From positions 1,798,001 to 1,862,000 of the forward strand of contig NZ_CP019312.1 in NCBI RefSeq assembly GCF_001969365.1: a DNA stretch of 64,000 nucleotides, in the 5' to 3' direction. This stretch comes from Tateyamaria omphalii. GTDB lineage: Bacteria; Pseudomonadota; Alphaproteobacteria; Rhodobacterales; Rhodobacteraceae. Both the position numbers and the translations under genes were made by a program. The notes below the pieces were generated by a model. It had not been told where the DNA came from. It saw only the letters and a program-made list of their open reading frames with translations, and did no database searches. Shown here one piece after another: positions 8,726 to 17,359 of this stretch. The first letter of the stretch is position 1. The number at the start of each line of letters is the position of its first letter.

Positions 8726-10300
8726 TTACGATTTCTGGAACATGGCGAGCATGCGCCGTGTCACGAGGAAGCCGCCGAAAATGTTGATGGCCGCCATGAA
8801 GACCCCGAATATCGACAGGAACGTGATGATCCCGGATGTCGATCCGATCTGGATGAGTGCGCCAAGGATCACGATGGACGAGATGGCGTTCGTCACGGCC
8901 ATCAGCGGTGTGTGCAGGCTGTGCGCCACGCCCCAGATCACCTGGAAGCCGATGAAGACGGACAGCACGAACACGATAAAATGCTGCATAAAGCTCGCCG
9001 GAGTATAAAGCCCCGCCAGCAGGATCAGCGCGCCACCAATGGCCAAAAGCGTGACTTGGCTCTTGGTCTGCGCCTTGAAAGCGGCCGTTTCTGCCGCCCG
9101 CTTCTCTTCCGCTGTCAGCTCCTTGGGCGCTTCCTTTTTCGGCGCCGCCGCAATGGCGGCCACCTTGGGCGGCGGTGGCGGGAAGGTGACCTCTTGCCCG
9201 TGGGCGATGGTCGCCCCGCGGATCACGTCATCTTCCATATCGTGGTTGATAACGCCGTCTTTTTCCGGCGTCAGGTCCGTCATCAGGTGACGGATGTTCG
9301 TGGCATACAGGCTGGACGATTGCGTCGCCATGCGGCTGGGGAAGTCGGTGTAACCGATGATGGTCACGCCATTGTCGGTCACAATCTTCTCATCGGCCAC
9401 GGTCAGTTTGCAGTTGCCGCCCTTTTCCGCGGCCAGGTCGACGATAACCGAACCGGGCTTCATGGCCTTCACCATGTCCTCGGTCCACAGTTCAGGTGCC
9501 TCACGGTTCGGGATCAGAGCAGTGGTGATAACGATATCCATCTCCGGCGCCAGCTCGCGGAACTTGGCCAACTGCGCCTCGCGGAACTCAGGGCTCGACA
9601 CCGACGCATATCCGCCCGACGACGACCCATCCTGCTGTTCTTCTTCGAAGTCCAGATAGACGAACTCGGCCCCCATCGATTCAACCTGCTCCGCCACTTC
9701 CGGGCGCACGTCAAAGGCGTATGTGATCGCACCCAGGGACGTCGATGTCCCGATGGCGGCCAAACCGGCCACACCCGCGCCCACAACCAGAACCTTGGCG
9801 GGCGGGACCTTGCCCGCAGCGGTGATCTGACCGGTAAAGAAGCGGCCAAAGTTGTTGCCTGCCTCGATCACGGCCCGGTAGCCCGCGATGTTCGCCATCG
9901 ACGACAGCGCATCCATCTTCTGGGCGCGGCTGATCCGCGGGATCATCTCCATCGCGATGACGGTGGCACCCTTCTTGGCGGCCGCCTGCATCTTGTCCTC
10001 ATCCGCAACCGGGCTGAAGAACGAGATCAGCGTCTGATCCTCGCGCAACCGCTTCATCTCTGTCGCGTCAGGGACACGCACCTTGGCCACCACATCAGCC
10101 GCCTTCCACAGGGCCGCGGCCGTCTTGACCACCTCTACGCCCGCCGCCTTGTAATCAGCATCGGCAAAGCCCGCCTGCGTACCCGCGCCAGCCTCGACCA
10201 CACACTCATGGCCCAGCTTTTGCAGGGCGGCAGCGCTGTCCGGCGTCATGGCAACGCGGCGCTCTCCCTCAAATATCTCTTTTGGTGTTCCGATCTTCAT
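8726..10300 (-). CDS. pntA: NAD(P) transhydrogenase subunit alpha
   Basis: Alpha subunit of the proton-translocating transhydrogenase, which binds NAD(H). The start is placed at MKIGTPKEIFEGERRVAMTP, the classic N-terminus; 14 more codons are open upstream but are not conserved-looking. Residues 1 to about 375 are the alanine-dehydrogenase-like NAD-binding domain, including the VVGAGVAGLAAI dinucleotide motif near residue 170. An Ala/Pro/Lys-rich linker follows (five consecutive prolines, then AEEKRAAETAAF). The C-terminus has about four membrane helices. At 524 residues it is the fused form found in E. coli, not the split PntAA/PntAB form. Confidence 0.97.
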   Translation of the reverse strand: MKIGTPKEIFEGERRVAMTPDSAAALQKLGHECVVEAGAGTQAGFADADYKAAGVEVVKTAAALWKAADVVAKVRVPDATEMKRLREDQTLISFFSPVADEDKMQAAAKKGATVIAMEMIPRISRAQKMDALSSMANIAGYRAVIEAGNNFGRFFTGQITAAGKVPPAKVLVVGAGVAGLAAIGTSTSLGAITYAFDVRPEVAEQVESMGAEFVYLDFEEEQQDGSSSGGYASVSSPEFREAQLAKFRELAPEMDIVITTALIPNREAPELWTEDMVKAMKPGSVIVDLAAEKGGNCKLTVADEKIVTDNGVTIIGYTDFPSRMATQSSSLYATNIRHLMTDLTPEKDGVINHDMEDDVIRGATIAHGQEVTFPPPPPKVAAIAAAPKKEAPKELTAEEKRAAETAAFKAQTKSQVTLLAIGGALILLAGLYTPASFMQHFIVFVLSVFIGFQVIWGVAHSLHTPLMAVTNAISSIVILGALIQIGSTSGIITFLSIFGVFMAAINIFGGFLVTRRMLAMFQKS

Positions 10301-10446
10301 TCGAAGAACCCCCGTCTGGTCGTGGCAGTCAATTCCGGGCAAGGCCCAAAGGATATGTGGCGCAGCGCCTGCGCGTGTCCACTACCCAACACGTATGGAA
10401 GATACAAGAAGCGCCCCACCGTCATGGCGGTAATATTCGCAAAAAT

Positions 10447-10899
10447 TCAAACCCACCGGCGCACTTTTTGTTCGTAGCGCGCAAATTCAGCCTTAAACGT
10501 GCGGCGCATCCGGTCCTCTTCCGGCACAATGAACTGCCGTTCGATCCACCAGACAAAGATCGGGACCAGCACCAGCGAAGGGACCGCGTCAAATCTCAAG
10601 GTCAGACCCGCCAGCAAAAGCGCATCGCCCAGATAGATCGGGTTGCGGGTCCGAGCAAAAATGCCGTCGGTGATCAACCGCTCCGGTGTCTGGTGTGGAA
10701 TGACGGTTGTCTTGTTTCGCCAGAACGCCAGCAGCGCCGCCATGATCAGCAAAAGACCGGCACCAATCATCAATCCGGCCATCGCATGCGTCAGCGGGTG
10801 ATCCACGCTCATTCCCAAGGGAAAATAGCGTCCCTGACACCACGCGAGGAACACGCAGGTCACAAGCCAAACCGGCGGAATATGCAACAGATTGGTCAT
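10447..10899 (-). CDS. isoprenylcysteine/phospholipid-type methyltransferase family membrane protein
   Basis: A 150-residue integral membrane protein of the ICMT/PEMT-like family. It has three or four hydrophobic helices. The C-terminal family signature is seen at FARTRNPIYLGD (residues 82-93), where the RNPxY element binds S-adenosylmethionine in characterised relatives, and in the late PEEDRMRRTFKAEFARYEQKVRRW segment. The acceptor substrate in bacteria of this kind is generally not known. It stands alone and is divergent from the SDR gene on the other strand, with a shared 174-base upstream region that contains a good inverted repeat. Confidence 0.75.
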   Translation of the reverse strand: MTNLLHIPPVWLVTCVFLAWCQGRYFPLGMSVDHPLTHAMAGLMIGAGLLLIMAALLAFWRNKTTVIPHQTPERLITDGIFARTRNPIYLGDALLLAGLTLRFDAVPSLVLVPIFVWWIERQFIVPEEDRMRRTFKAEFARYEQKVRRWV

Positions 10900-10950
10900 T
10901 ATAAAAGCTGGTTACCCGCGTGTTTAAGGACAGAAAAATGCCCTGGTCCA

Positions 10951-10967
10951 AAGTGTCAACGACACTT
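10951..10967. promoter_or_regulatory. candidate operator, inverted repeat in a divergent promoter region
   Basis: A perfect inverted repeat AAGTGTC-AAC-GACACTT lies between the divergent starts of the methyltransferase-like gene (10899, minus) and the SDR gene (11074, plus). The 7-bp half-sites and 3-base spacer suit a dimeric repressor site. No regulator gene is adjacent, so the cognate protein is unknown. Confidence 0.4.
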
Positions 10968-11073
10968 GCCGCGACCGCGACCAAAGGCCACCGCAAACCA
11001 CACAATGTGATTGATCCTTCGGCATCCACGCCTCAATCTGGTACGAAGCGACGAGGACATGGAAGGGCCCCAA

Positions 11074-11841
11074 ATGACCGTTCAAGCGACGCTTGCAGGA
11101 AAACACGCACTGGTCACAGGGGGCGGCACGGGCATCGGCCTTGCCATCGCGCGCGCCCTTGCCAATCAAGGGGCGCAGGTGACCATCACCGGACGGCGGC
11201 AGACGGTGCTTGACGACGTCTCAGGCCCCGGCCTCCACGGCGCGGCGATGGATGTGCGGGACGAAACCTCTGTCCAAGACACGGTTGCCGCAGCGATCTC
11301 AGCGCGCGGTCCGGTGCAGATCTGCGTACCCAACGCGGGCATTGCCGAGGGTTGTTCGGTGCACAAGACCGATCTATCCTTCTGGCGCAACATGATGGCC
11401 ACAAATCTCGACGGGGCCTTCCTGACGATCAAGGCATGCCTGCCGGGGATGCGCGACACCGATTGGGGCCGCGTGATCGCGGTCTCCTCCATCGCAGGTC
11501 TGCGCGGGCTGCCGGGGGCTGCTGCCTATGCCGCCTCGAAACACGGGCTTATCGGGCTGATGCGCTCGCTCAGCGAAGAGTATATCGGCCAACCCTACAC
11601 CTTCAACGCGCTCTGCCCAGGCTATGTGGACACCCCGATCGTCGACCGGAACCAGGCGGCTATCGCGCAACGCACCGGCATTAGCACGGACGCAGCGCGG
11701 CAGCTGATGATTGATGCGAACCGTCACAAGCGCCTGCTTGACGCGGACGAGGTCGCGGCGGCAGCACTTTGGCTCGTCGGCCCCGGATCGCAAAGCATCA
11801 ATGGCCAGGCCATACAGATCTCCGGTGGGCAAACGGTCTAG
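11074..11841 (+). CDS. SDR family NAD(P)-dependent oxidoreductase
   Basis: A classical short-chain dehydrogenase/reductase of 255 residues. The cofactor motif TGGGTGIG is at residues 15-22, the NAG motif follows in PNAGIAEG near residue 89, and the catalytic Tyr152 and Lys156 are in AAYAASKHG. The overall look is close to 3-hydroxybutyrate dehydrogenase and acetoacetyl-CoA reductase-like SDRs, but the substrate is not established. The start at 11074 is preferred because GGAAGGG sits 7 bases upstream; alternative ATGs at 11059 and 11011 remain open. The stop codon abuts a REP-like palindrome pair. Confidence 0.9.
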   Translation: MTVQATLAGKHALVTGGGTGIGLAIARALANQGAQVTITGRRQTVLDDVSGPGLHGAAMDVRDETSVQDTVAAAISARGPVQICVPNAGIAEGCSVHKTDLSFWRNMMATNLDGAFLTIKACLPGMRDTDWGRVIAVSSIAGLRGLPGAAAYAASKHGLIGLMRSLSEEYIGQPYTFNALCPGYVDTPIVDRNQAAIAQRTGISTDAARQLMIDANRHKRLLDADEVAAAALWLVGPGSQSINGQAIQISGGQTV

Positions 11842-11922
11842 GGCGGATCAGGATCCGCCTTACGATGCCCCGCTACTGCAGTGCTGCTGCACGAGGATCG
11901 TAAGGCGTATGCGTCATACGCC
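11842..11922. repeat. BIME-like pair of REP palindromes at the 3' end of the RAYT-like gene
   Basis: Two palindromes face each other: GGCGGATCAGGATCCGCC (11842-11859) and GGCGTATGCGTCATACGCC (11904-11922). Each is followed, on its own strand, by the same TTACGAT tail, so the unit is palindrome, tail, spacer, inverted tail, palindrome. This is the arrangement of a bacterial interspersed mosaic element built from two REPs in opposite orientation. The second palindrome lies inside the last codons of the RAYT-like gene. The first one immediately follows the SDR stop and may help end that transcript. Confidence 0.75.
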
Positions 11923-12442
11923 GAACCAACGGCAGGTAGGCAGGTCCGACCGGCCCATGGGGCGTGAACGCACCGCGCAGAATGGCGCGGTGGATCGACG
12001 AATGCGGCCAGGCCTCTGGCCGGTTCACCAGACCAGCCTGCACCGGCGCCGTCCAGATCATATGCCGATGCGCCGCCAGATCATCTGCATCGCGAATGGC
12101 ATGTTCCCAGAACCGGCGCTGCCACAGCCCCTTTTCGCCGGGGCGCAAGTGTTGCCCGCTCACGTCCTCGGGCGCATCGACATTGCGGGAAAACATGCTT
12201 TTCAGCATCCGCCACCGCTTGGAAAAATCCGCGTCACCGGGCGGAAGGCGCCACATCGTGTGGATTACATCGCCCAAGACGACAATCTCGGAAATCTCGA
12301 ACGGGTGCTGATCCTTGGTCTTGCGCATGGCCGCACGCAGCGGGTCTATCTCGCGCAGGAACAGGTCAGTACCGCGGCGTGCGGCGCGCACGGTGAAGAA
12401 ATAGGTGACATCGGGGCGATCTGAGCGAATGTAGCGAGGCAT
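11873..12442 (-). CDS. RAYT-like (REP-associated tyrosine transposase family) protein, catalytic residues lost
   Basis: A 189-residue protein with the full-length look of the TnpA-REP (Y1/HUH) family. It has an N-terminal RYIRSDRPDVTYFFTVR stretch, the segment LPPGDADFSKRWRMLKSMFSR, the GLWQRRFWEHAIRD block and a PEAWPHSSIHR motif. The catalytic residues are missing, however. The usual His-x-His pair reads V59-I60-H61 (GDVIH), and the usual nucleophilic tyrosine before the xNPVxxGLV segment is Met128 (RHMIWTAPVQAGLV). The frame is intact with no stops, so the protein may be retained as a DNA-binding, non-cutting form. The last 16 residues are encoded by a REP palindrome. It has no terminal inverted repeats of an insertion sequence. 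Confidence 0.85.
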   Translation of the reverse strand: MPRYIRSDRPDVTYFFTVRAARRGTDLFLREIDPLRAAMRKTKDQHPFEISEIVVLGDVIHTMWRLPPGDADFSKRWRMLKSMFSRNVDAPEDVSGQHLRPGEKGLWQRRFWEHAIRDADDLAAHRHMIWTAPVQAGLVNRPEAWPHSSIHRAILRGAFTPHGPVGPAYLPLVRRMTHTPYDPRAAALQ

Positions 12443-12477
12443 GACGCCACACTGCGCCCGTCCTGGTTAACGCCCGC

Positions 12478-13257
12478 TTAAGCCGACCGCAGCACCGGCC
12501 TGGCTCGACCACCATCGGCCCAATCACGACAGGCCGCGCCAAACGCCTCGAAGAGCGGGCGCGAGACGGGATCGCATTTCGCGTTCCATTCCGGGTGCCA
12601 CTGAACCGACAGGGTAAAGCCCGGTGCGCCGTCGATATAAATCGCTTCGGCCGTGCCATCCGGGGCATGCCCATCCACGACGACACGTGGTCCCGGATGC
12701 TTGATCCCCTGCCCGTGCAACGTGTTGGTCGGCACGCTCTGACGGCCCATCAACTGGTGAAACACGCCGTTCTCGGAAAAGGTCACATCGTGGCGCAAGG
12801 CGAACTTTTCCTCCAACGTGCCTTCGGGCGGCATGCGGTGATTGTCGCGGCCCGGCAGATCGCGGATTTCGGGGTAGAGCGAGCCGCCCATAGCCACGTT
12901 CACCTCCTGAAACCCGCGACAAATGCCCAGGATCGGCTGGCCCCGTTCCACGCAGGCGCGGATCAGGGGCAGCGTGATGGCGTCGCGGTTGCGGTCAAAA
13001 TCACCATGCGCCTCGGTCGGGTCTTCCCCGTATTCCTCCGGGTGCACATTGGCGCGACCACCGGTGAACACAAAGCCCGCGCAATGCTCCAGCAGGTCCG
13101 ACACCCGCACACTGCCCGGCTCTGACGGGATCATCATGGGCACCCCTTCGGCCACATCCGCCACGGCAGAGATGTTGATCAGGCCGGTGGCCTGCACCTC
13201 GTAGGTTTCGTGGATAACGTGGTGGTTTGAAATGATGCCAATGATGGGACGGGCCAT
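12478..13257 (-). CDS. gamma-glutamyl-gamma-aminobutyrate hydrolase family protein (PuuD-like)
   Basis: A class I glutamine-amidotransferase-like hydrolase of the PuuD family, which cleaves gamma-glutamyl amides such as gamma-glutamyl-GABA in putrescine breakdown. The nucleophile Cys113 lies in LGICRGFQEVN and the His221/Glu223 pair in VQWHPEW; the family oxyanion loop GFVFTGGRANVHP is near residues 61-73. The start at MARPIIGI is preferred over an ATG 27 bases upstream because it matches the family N-terminus. It is 259 residues long, close to the E. coli protein. No other putrescine genes are nearby, so the true substrate is uncertain. Confidence 0.88.
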   Translation of the reverse strand: MARPIIGIISNHHVIHETYEVQATGLINISAVADVAEGVPMMIPSEPGSVRVSDLLEHCAGFVFTGGRANVHPEEYGEDPTEAHGDFDRNRDAITLPLIRACVERGQPILGICRGFQEVNVAMGGSLYPEIRDLPGRDNHRMPPEGTLEEKFALRHDVTFSENGVFHQLMGRQSVPTNTLHGQGIKHPGPRVVVDGHAPDGTAEAIYIDGAPGFTLSVQWHPEWNAKCDPVSRPLFEAFGAACRDWADGGRARPVLRSA

Positions 13258-13368
13258 ATGGTCCTCTGCGCCGTTGCGTTTCACAGGATATACGCCACGC
13301 AGGCGCGCCCAGACCAGAGGAACGGGCGCGCAAGGACCTGTGCAAAAAGCCGCAGGTCGGGATTGTGC

Positions 13369-13794
13369 CTAAATTTCCGCCGTCAGAGCCGCGGCCTCGA
13401 TACCGGCCATGGCGGCGGCGGCATCATTGTCCGACGTGTCACCGGTCACGCCCACGGCACCAATGACGGCGCCCTTCTTGTCGCGCACCAGCACACCACC
13501 CGGCACTGGCACAACCTGCCCGCCATAAACCCCGTTCACCGCGGTCATGAAATAGGCCTGCTGTTCGGCCCGCGCCATCTGCGCCGTGCCCGCCATCCCC
13601 AGCATGACCGCGCCATAGGCCTTGCCCTGCGCAATCGCAAAACGGCCAGGTGCTGCCCCGTCCTCGCGCTCACACGCCTGCACATGCCCGCCCGCATCCA
13701 GAACCACGACGGTCAACGGCTTCAACTCCATCTCCCGCCCCTTGTCCAACGCCTTGCGAATGATGGTCCGTGCCTTGCGCAACGAAATCGCCAT
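13369..13794 (-). CDS. glcG: GlcG/HbpS family heme-binding-type protein
   Basis: A 141-residue protein of the GlcG/HbpS-like family (PF03928). The family core is visible as VVVLDAGGHVQACEREDGA near residues 30-48, then MTAVNGVYGGQVVPVPGGVLV and the C-terminal GAVGVTGDTSDNDAAAA. Relatives include GlcG of the glycolate operon and the extracellular heme-binding HbpS; no signal peptide is seen here, so it is probably cytoplasmic. It lies downstream of glcB on the same strand, an association also seen in glycolate loci. The glycolate oxidase genes glcDEF are not next to it. Its exact role is unproven. Confidence 0.85.
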   Translation of the reverse strand: MAISLRKARTIIRKALDKGREMELKPLTVVVLDAGGHVQACEREDGAAPGRFAIAQGKAYGAVMLGMAGTAQMARAEQQAYFMTAVNGVYGGQVVPVPGGVLVRDKKGAVIGAVGVTGDTSDNDAAAAMAGIEAAALTAEI

Positions 13795-13829
13795 GTGTTT
13801 TTCCTTTGATCAGAGCGCCAGCCCGCCCA

Positions 13830-13878
13830 CTTCATTGTTCCCAAAAAATGCCGGGGAGCGCGAGGGGCTGGCCCCTCG
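13830..13878 (+). repeat. diverged copy of the stop-anchored repeat family
   Basis: On the plus strand the element reads CTTCATTGTTCC, then CAAAAAATGCC, then GGGGAGCGCGAGG, and ends in the hairpin CGAGGGGC-TG-GCCCCTCG (13861-13878). The middle GGAGCGCGAGG is also found in the copy at 29.5 kb, and the order TTC-rich, A-run, GC hairpin is the same. It lies between glcB and glcG but is antisense to both, unlike the other copies, and it does not begin at a stop codon. Confidence 0.55.
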
Positions 13879-13891
13879 TTCCCGCACTCTC

Positions 13892-13912
13892 AAACCGCCG
13901 CTCAGGCGGCTT
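13892..13912. terminator. hairpin enclosing the glcB stop codon, possible bidirectional terminator
   Basis: The sequence AAACCGCC (13892-13899), loop GCTCA, GGCGGCTT (13905-13912) forms an 8-bp stem with one G-U pair. The glcB stop codon (13902-13904) sits in the loop. Runs of A and T at the stem base suit a terminator read from either side, but the T-run is only three bases. Confidence 0.5.
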
Positions 13913-16127
13913 TGAACTCCAACCGCCGCGCATGCAGCACCGGCTCGGTATAGCCGGAGGGTTGCGCACGCCCTTGCAACACCAACTCGCAGGCGGCCCG
14001 AAACGCCACGCCATCAAATCCCGGCGCCATGGAGATGTAGTCTGCATCCCCCGCGTTCTGACGGTCCACGACCGCGGCCATCTTCTTCATCGCCGCCATC
14101 ACTTGATCCTCACTCACCACGCCATGATGCAACCAATTGGCCATGGCCTGCGCCGAAATCCGGCAAGTCGCGCGGTCCTCCATCAGACCGACATCGTTGA
14201 TATCAGGCACCTTCGAACAGCCGACACCCGCATCGACCCAGCGCACCACGTAGCCGAGGATCCCCTGCGCATTGTTCTCCAACTCCCGCGTGATCTCCGC
14301 ATCGGAAAAATTGCGCCCCACGGCGACCGGAATGCTGAGCAGGTCTTCGAGCGTGCCGCGCGCACCCCCGGCCTTCAAAACATCCTGCCGGGCCAGCACA
14401 TCGACTTTATGATAGTGCGTGGCATGCAGCGTCGCGGCGGTAGGCGACGGCACCCAGGCGCAGGTGGCGCCCGATTGCGGATGGCCGATCTTGGCCTCCA
14501 GCATCTCCGCCATGCGGTCAGGCATCGCCCACATCCCCTTGCCGATCTGCGCGCGCCCCTTCAGCCCGCAGGCCAGACCAATATCCACGTTGCGATCCTC
14601 ATAGGAGCCAATCCACGCCGCCCCCTTCATCTCGCCCTTGGGCACCATCGGCCCGGCTTCCATCGAGGTATGAATTTCATCCCCCGTCCGATCCAGGAAA
14701 CCAGTGTTGATAAAGGCGACACGCGCCTTCGCCGCCCGGATACACTCTTTCAGGTTGGCGCTCGTCCGCCGCTCCTCGTCCATGATGCCCAGCTTGACGG
14801 TGTTGGCGGGCAGGCCCAACACCTTCTCAACACGGGTAAAGATCTCGTCGGCAAAGGCGACCTCCTCTGGCCCGTGCATTTTGGGCTTCACGACGTAAAC
14901 CGACCCGCAGACCGAATTGCGCAGGCCCTCGGACTTCCTCAGATCGTGCATGGCAATCAGGGTGGTGATCATGGCATCCATAAGCCCCTCGCCGACCTCG
15001 TGGCCGTCCCGGTCATGGATGGCCGGGTTGGTCATCAGATGCCCCACATTGCGGATCAACATAAGACTGCGGCCCTTCAGGGTCAGCGCAGACCCATCAG
15101 GCGCGGTATAGCTGCGGTCGCCAGCCATGCGGCGCGTGATCACCTTGACGCCCTTTTCAAAACGTTCCTCCAGATCGCCGGTCATCAGGCCCAGCCAGTT
15201 GCCATAGGCCAGCACCTTGTCCTCGGCATCCACGGCCGCCACGCTGTCCTCGCAATCCATGATGGTCGACAACGCCGCCTCAAGATGAATGGCCGCGACA
15301 CCCGCAGGGTCCGACCCGCCAATCTCGTGCTCACGGTCAACGACGATCTCGATGCCCAGCCCGTTATGAAGCAGCATGTAGCGGACCACCCCATCCGCCT
15401 CTGCATGACCGGCAAAAGCCGCCGGATCAGCAAAGGGCACCCGGTGATATACAGTGGGCACCGTGCCACTGGGGCTATCGGTCTTGTTCACGCCTTCAGC
15501 CGCGCGCGAATCGCTGCCGTTCAGCATTAGGCCCCAAAGCTGGCCCTCGGCAACCTCGTACCCCACCAGCATCTTGTGGCTGCCCGACATCAGCGGGACG
15601 GTGTCATCCAGAAACGACTTCGCCCAGTCGATCACCCGCGCCCCGCGCGCGGGATCATAGCCACCCGCTTTGGGCAAATCGCCCAGCGCATCCGTACCGT
15701 AAAGCGCATCGTAAAGGTTCCCCCACCGCGCGTTCGCGGCATTCAGCGCAAAACGCGCGTTCATGATCGGCACCACGAGCTGCGCACCGGGGGTGCTGGC
15801 AATCTCGGGATCCACGTTGGCCGTCTCGATCTCGAAATCCGGGCCGTCGGGCACGAGATAACCGATCTCTTCCAGAAAGGCGCGATAGGCAACCGGATCA
15901 TGTTGCCCGCTGCGATGCGCAACATGCCACGCGTCAATCTTGGCCTGCATGTCCTCGCGCTGTGCCAGCAAATCCCGGTTCTTCGGTCCCAGATCGTGCA
16001 CCAGCGCCGAAAACCCCGCCCAGAAGTCCGCCGACGGGACGCCGGTGCCCGGCAGGGCCTCGGTCTCGATGAACTGCGCAAGGGTGTCGGCGACCTTCAG
16101 ATCGCTGCGGTCTACATAAGAGGTCAT
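13902..16127 (-). CDS. glcB: malate synthase G
   Basis: Condenses glyoxylate with acetyl-CoA to malate, in the glyoxylate and glycolate pathways; cytoplasmic. The 741-residue length fits isoform G (E. coli 723). Family blocks are clear: the N-terminal [21 protein letters not shown], the [21 protein letters not shown] block near residue 125, the [17 protein letters not shown] block near residue 570, and a C-terminal [21 protein letters not shown]. glcG follows after a repeat-containing gap. The upstream 169 bases are AT-richer than their surroundings and hold a candidate operator. No isocitrate lyase gene is nearby, so glyoxylate may come from glycolate, purine or ethylmalonyl-CoA-route metabolism. 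Confidence 0.96.
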   Translation of the reverse strand: MTSYVDRSDLKVADTLAQFIETEALPGTGVPSADFWAGFSALVHDLGPKNRDLLAQREDMQAKIDAWHVAHRSGQHDPVAYRAFLEEIGYLVPDGPDFEIETANVDPEIASTPGAQLVVPIMNARFALNAANARWGNLYDALYGTDALGDLPKAGGYDPARGARVIDWAKSFLDDTVPLMSGSHKMLVGYEVAEGQLWGLMLNGSDSRAAEGVNKTDSPSGTVPTVYHRVPFADPAAFAGHAEADGVVRYMLLHNGLGIEIVVDREHEIGGSDPAGVAAIHLEAALSTIMDCEDSVAAVDAEDKVLAYGNWLGLMTGDLEERFEKGVKVITRRMAGDRSYTAPDGSALTLKGRSLMLIRNVGHLMTNPAIHDRDGHEVGEGLMDAMITTLIAMHDLRKSEGLRNSVCGSVYVVKPKMHGPEEVAFADEIFTRVEKVLGLPANTVKLGIMDEERRTSANLKECIRAAKARVAFINTGFLDRTGDEIHTSMEAGPMVPKGEMKGAAWIGSYEDRNVDIGLACGLKGRAQIGKGMWAMPDRMAEMLEAKIGHPQSGATCAWVPSPTAATLHATHYHKVDVLARQDVLKAGGARGTLEDLLSIPVAVGRNFSDAEITRELENNAQGILGYVVRWVDAGVGCSKVPDINDVGLMEDRATCRISAQAMANWLHHGVVSEDQVMAAMKKMAAVVDRQNAGDADYISMAPGFDGVAFRAACELVLQGRAQPSGYTEPVLHARRLEFKAA

Positions 16128-16199
16128 TGGGCTCTCCGGGGTCTTGGAAACGGATGTTTCGGCAAGGCTTAGAGAATATGTTTCCTATCGTAAACATTA

Positions 16200-16220
16200 T
16201 TGGTCAAAGAATTTTACCAA
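16200..16220. promoter_or_regulatory. candidate operator upstream of glcB
   Basis: An inverted repeat TTGGT (16200-16204) and ACCAA (16216-16220) with an 11-base AT-rich spacer lies about 75 bases upstream of the glcB start. TGGT/ACCA half-sites are typical of GntR-family regulators such as GlcC and PdhR, although those usually have a shorter spacer. The site is only suggestive. Confidence 0.3.
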
Positions 16221-16296
16221 AGCGCGCAGACGATCAAAAACACGCCAGAACGAGCCGCTGAAACAGGCCGGAAAAGCCGCAAAACCGCCGTCGCTG

Positions 16297-17355
16297 TCAG
16301 GCCGCACGCTTGCGCGCCAAAAGCCAGATGAACCCGATGCCGCCCACCAGCCCGGTCACAATGCCAATCGGCATATCCTCAGGCGCCATGACAGTCCGTG
16401 CCACGATGTCGGCCCACAACAGCAGGATGGCACCGACAAGCGCAGAGCCCGGCAGAACCCGCCGGTAATCCCCGCCGACAATCATGCGCACCACATGCGG
16501 CACCATAAGCCCGACAAAGCCGATGATCCCGGAAAAGGCGACCATCACACCAGTGACCAGCGCCCCCACGACAAAAACGACCAACCGAAACCGCGCCACG
16601 GGAATGCCCAGGGTCGACGCGGTTTCGTCCCCCACTGTCATCGCGTTCAGCGCACCCGCACGCGACACCAGCCACGCCCCACAGCCCACCAAAATCACCA
16701 GCGGATAGATCAGCTGGTCCCACTGCGCGAGGCCAAGCCCCCCCAGCATCCAGAACACCACCGTGTGCGTGGCGCGCGGATCGCCCAGAAAGATCAGCAC
16801 ATTGGCCGCCGCCATCACGATGAAAGATACCGCAACGCCTGCTAGAACCAGCCGGTCGGCGCTCGTGGCATCGGCAAAGCGCGACACCGCCAGCACGATG
16901 GCCGTCGCTCCCAAGGCGCCCAGAAACGCCAGCAGCGGCACGGTCAAAAGCCCCAGAAACAGCCCCGTGTGCAACAGCGCCAGGATCGCGCCAAAGGCGC
17001 CGCCTGACGAGATGCCCAACAGATGCGGATCGGCCAGCGGATTCCGGGTCACGGCTTGCAGGCTGGCCCCGACAAGAGCCAGCCCGGCCCCGACCATCAT
17101 CGCCAGCAGCGCACGGGGAAAGCGGATGTTCCAGACGATGGCCTCCCGCCCCGCCGACCACGTCTGTTCGACCAGCCCCGGCGCAATACGGTTCAGGAAC
17201 ACACCCCAGACGGTGCCCGCGGGCACCGCCACCGCGCCCACTGAAATCGCGACGGACAGCGACACCAGCAACAGCGCAAAACCCGACAGCACCAGACCGG
17301 CTGTGCGGCCGATGCGCCGCCGTGTCGTGACCGGATGATGCGCGTCCGCCGTCAT
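16297..17355 (-). CDS. btuC: FecCD/BtuC-type ABC transporter permease (vitamin B12 uptake)
   Basis: Permease of a corrinoid/iron-siderophore type II importer. The 352-residue protein has about nine or ten hydrophobic helices. Family landmarks include RFPRALLAMMVGAGLALVGA near residue 80, RNPLADPHLLGISSGGAFGA soon after, and the cytoplasmic GxIGFVGLMVPHVVRM segment near residue 265. The ATG at 17355 is chosen because it lies 4 bases past the stop of the binding-protein gene; a frame reading back into that gene is unlikely to be used. The family alone cannot separate cobalamin from siderophore import, but the riboswitch at the head of the operon favours cobalamin or a corrinoid. Confidence 0.85.
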   Translation of the reverse strand: MTADAHHPVTTRRRIGRTAGLVLSGFALLLVSLSVAISVGAVAVPAGTVWGVFLNRIAPGLVEQTWSAGREAIVWNIRFPRALLAMMVGAGLALVGASLQAVTRNPLADPHLLGISSGGAFGAILALLHTGLFLGLLTVPLLAFLGALGATAIVLAVSRFADATSADRLVLAGVAVSFIVMAAANVLIFLGDPRATHTVVFWMLGGLGLAQWDQLIYPLVILVGCGAWLVSRAGALNAMTVGDETASTLGIPVARFRLVVFVVGALVTGVMVAFSGIIGFVGLMVPHVVRMIVGGDYRRVLPGSALVGAILLLWADIVARTVMAPEDMPIGIVTGLVGGIGFIWLLARKRAA

Positions 17356-17359
17356 CGCC

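Noticed and set aside
11842..12477. Possible insertion sequence around the RAYT-like gene
   Set aside because: No terminal inverted repeats, target duplications or second transposase frame were seen; RAYTs are single genes associated with REPs, not IS elements.
13770..15530. Long open frame on the plus strand opposite glcB
   Set aside because: It is a codon-bias shadow in GC-rich DNA: no family resemblance, rich in Arg, His, Gln and Gly, and opposite a clear enzyme gene. The same applies to plus-strand frames at 7106-8725, 8912-10477, 44955-46739, 48943-50196 and 61383-63056, and minus-strand frames at 2125-2946 and 24618-25895.
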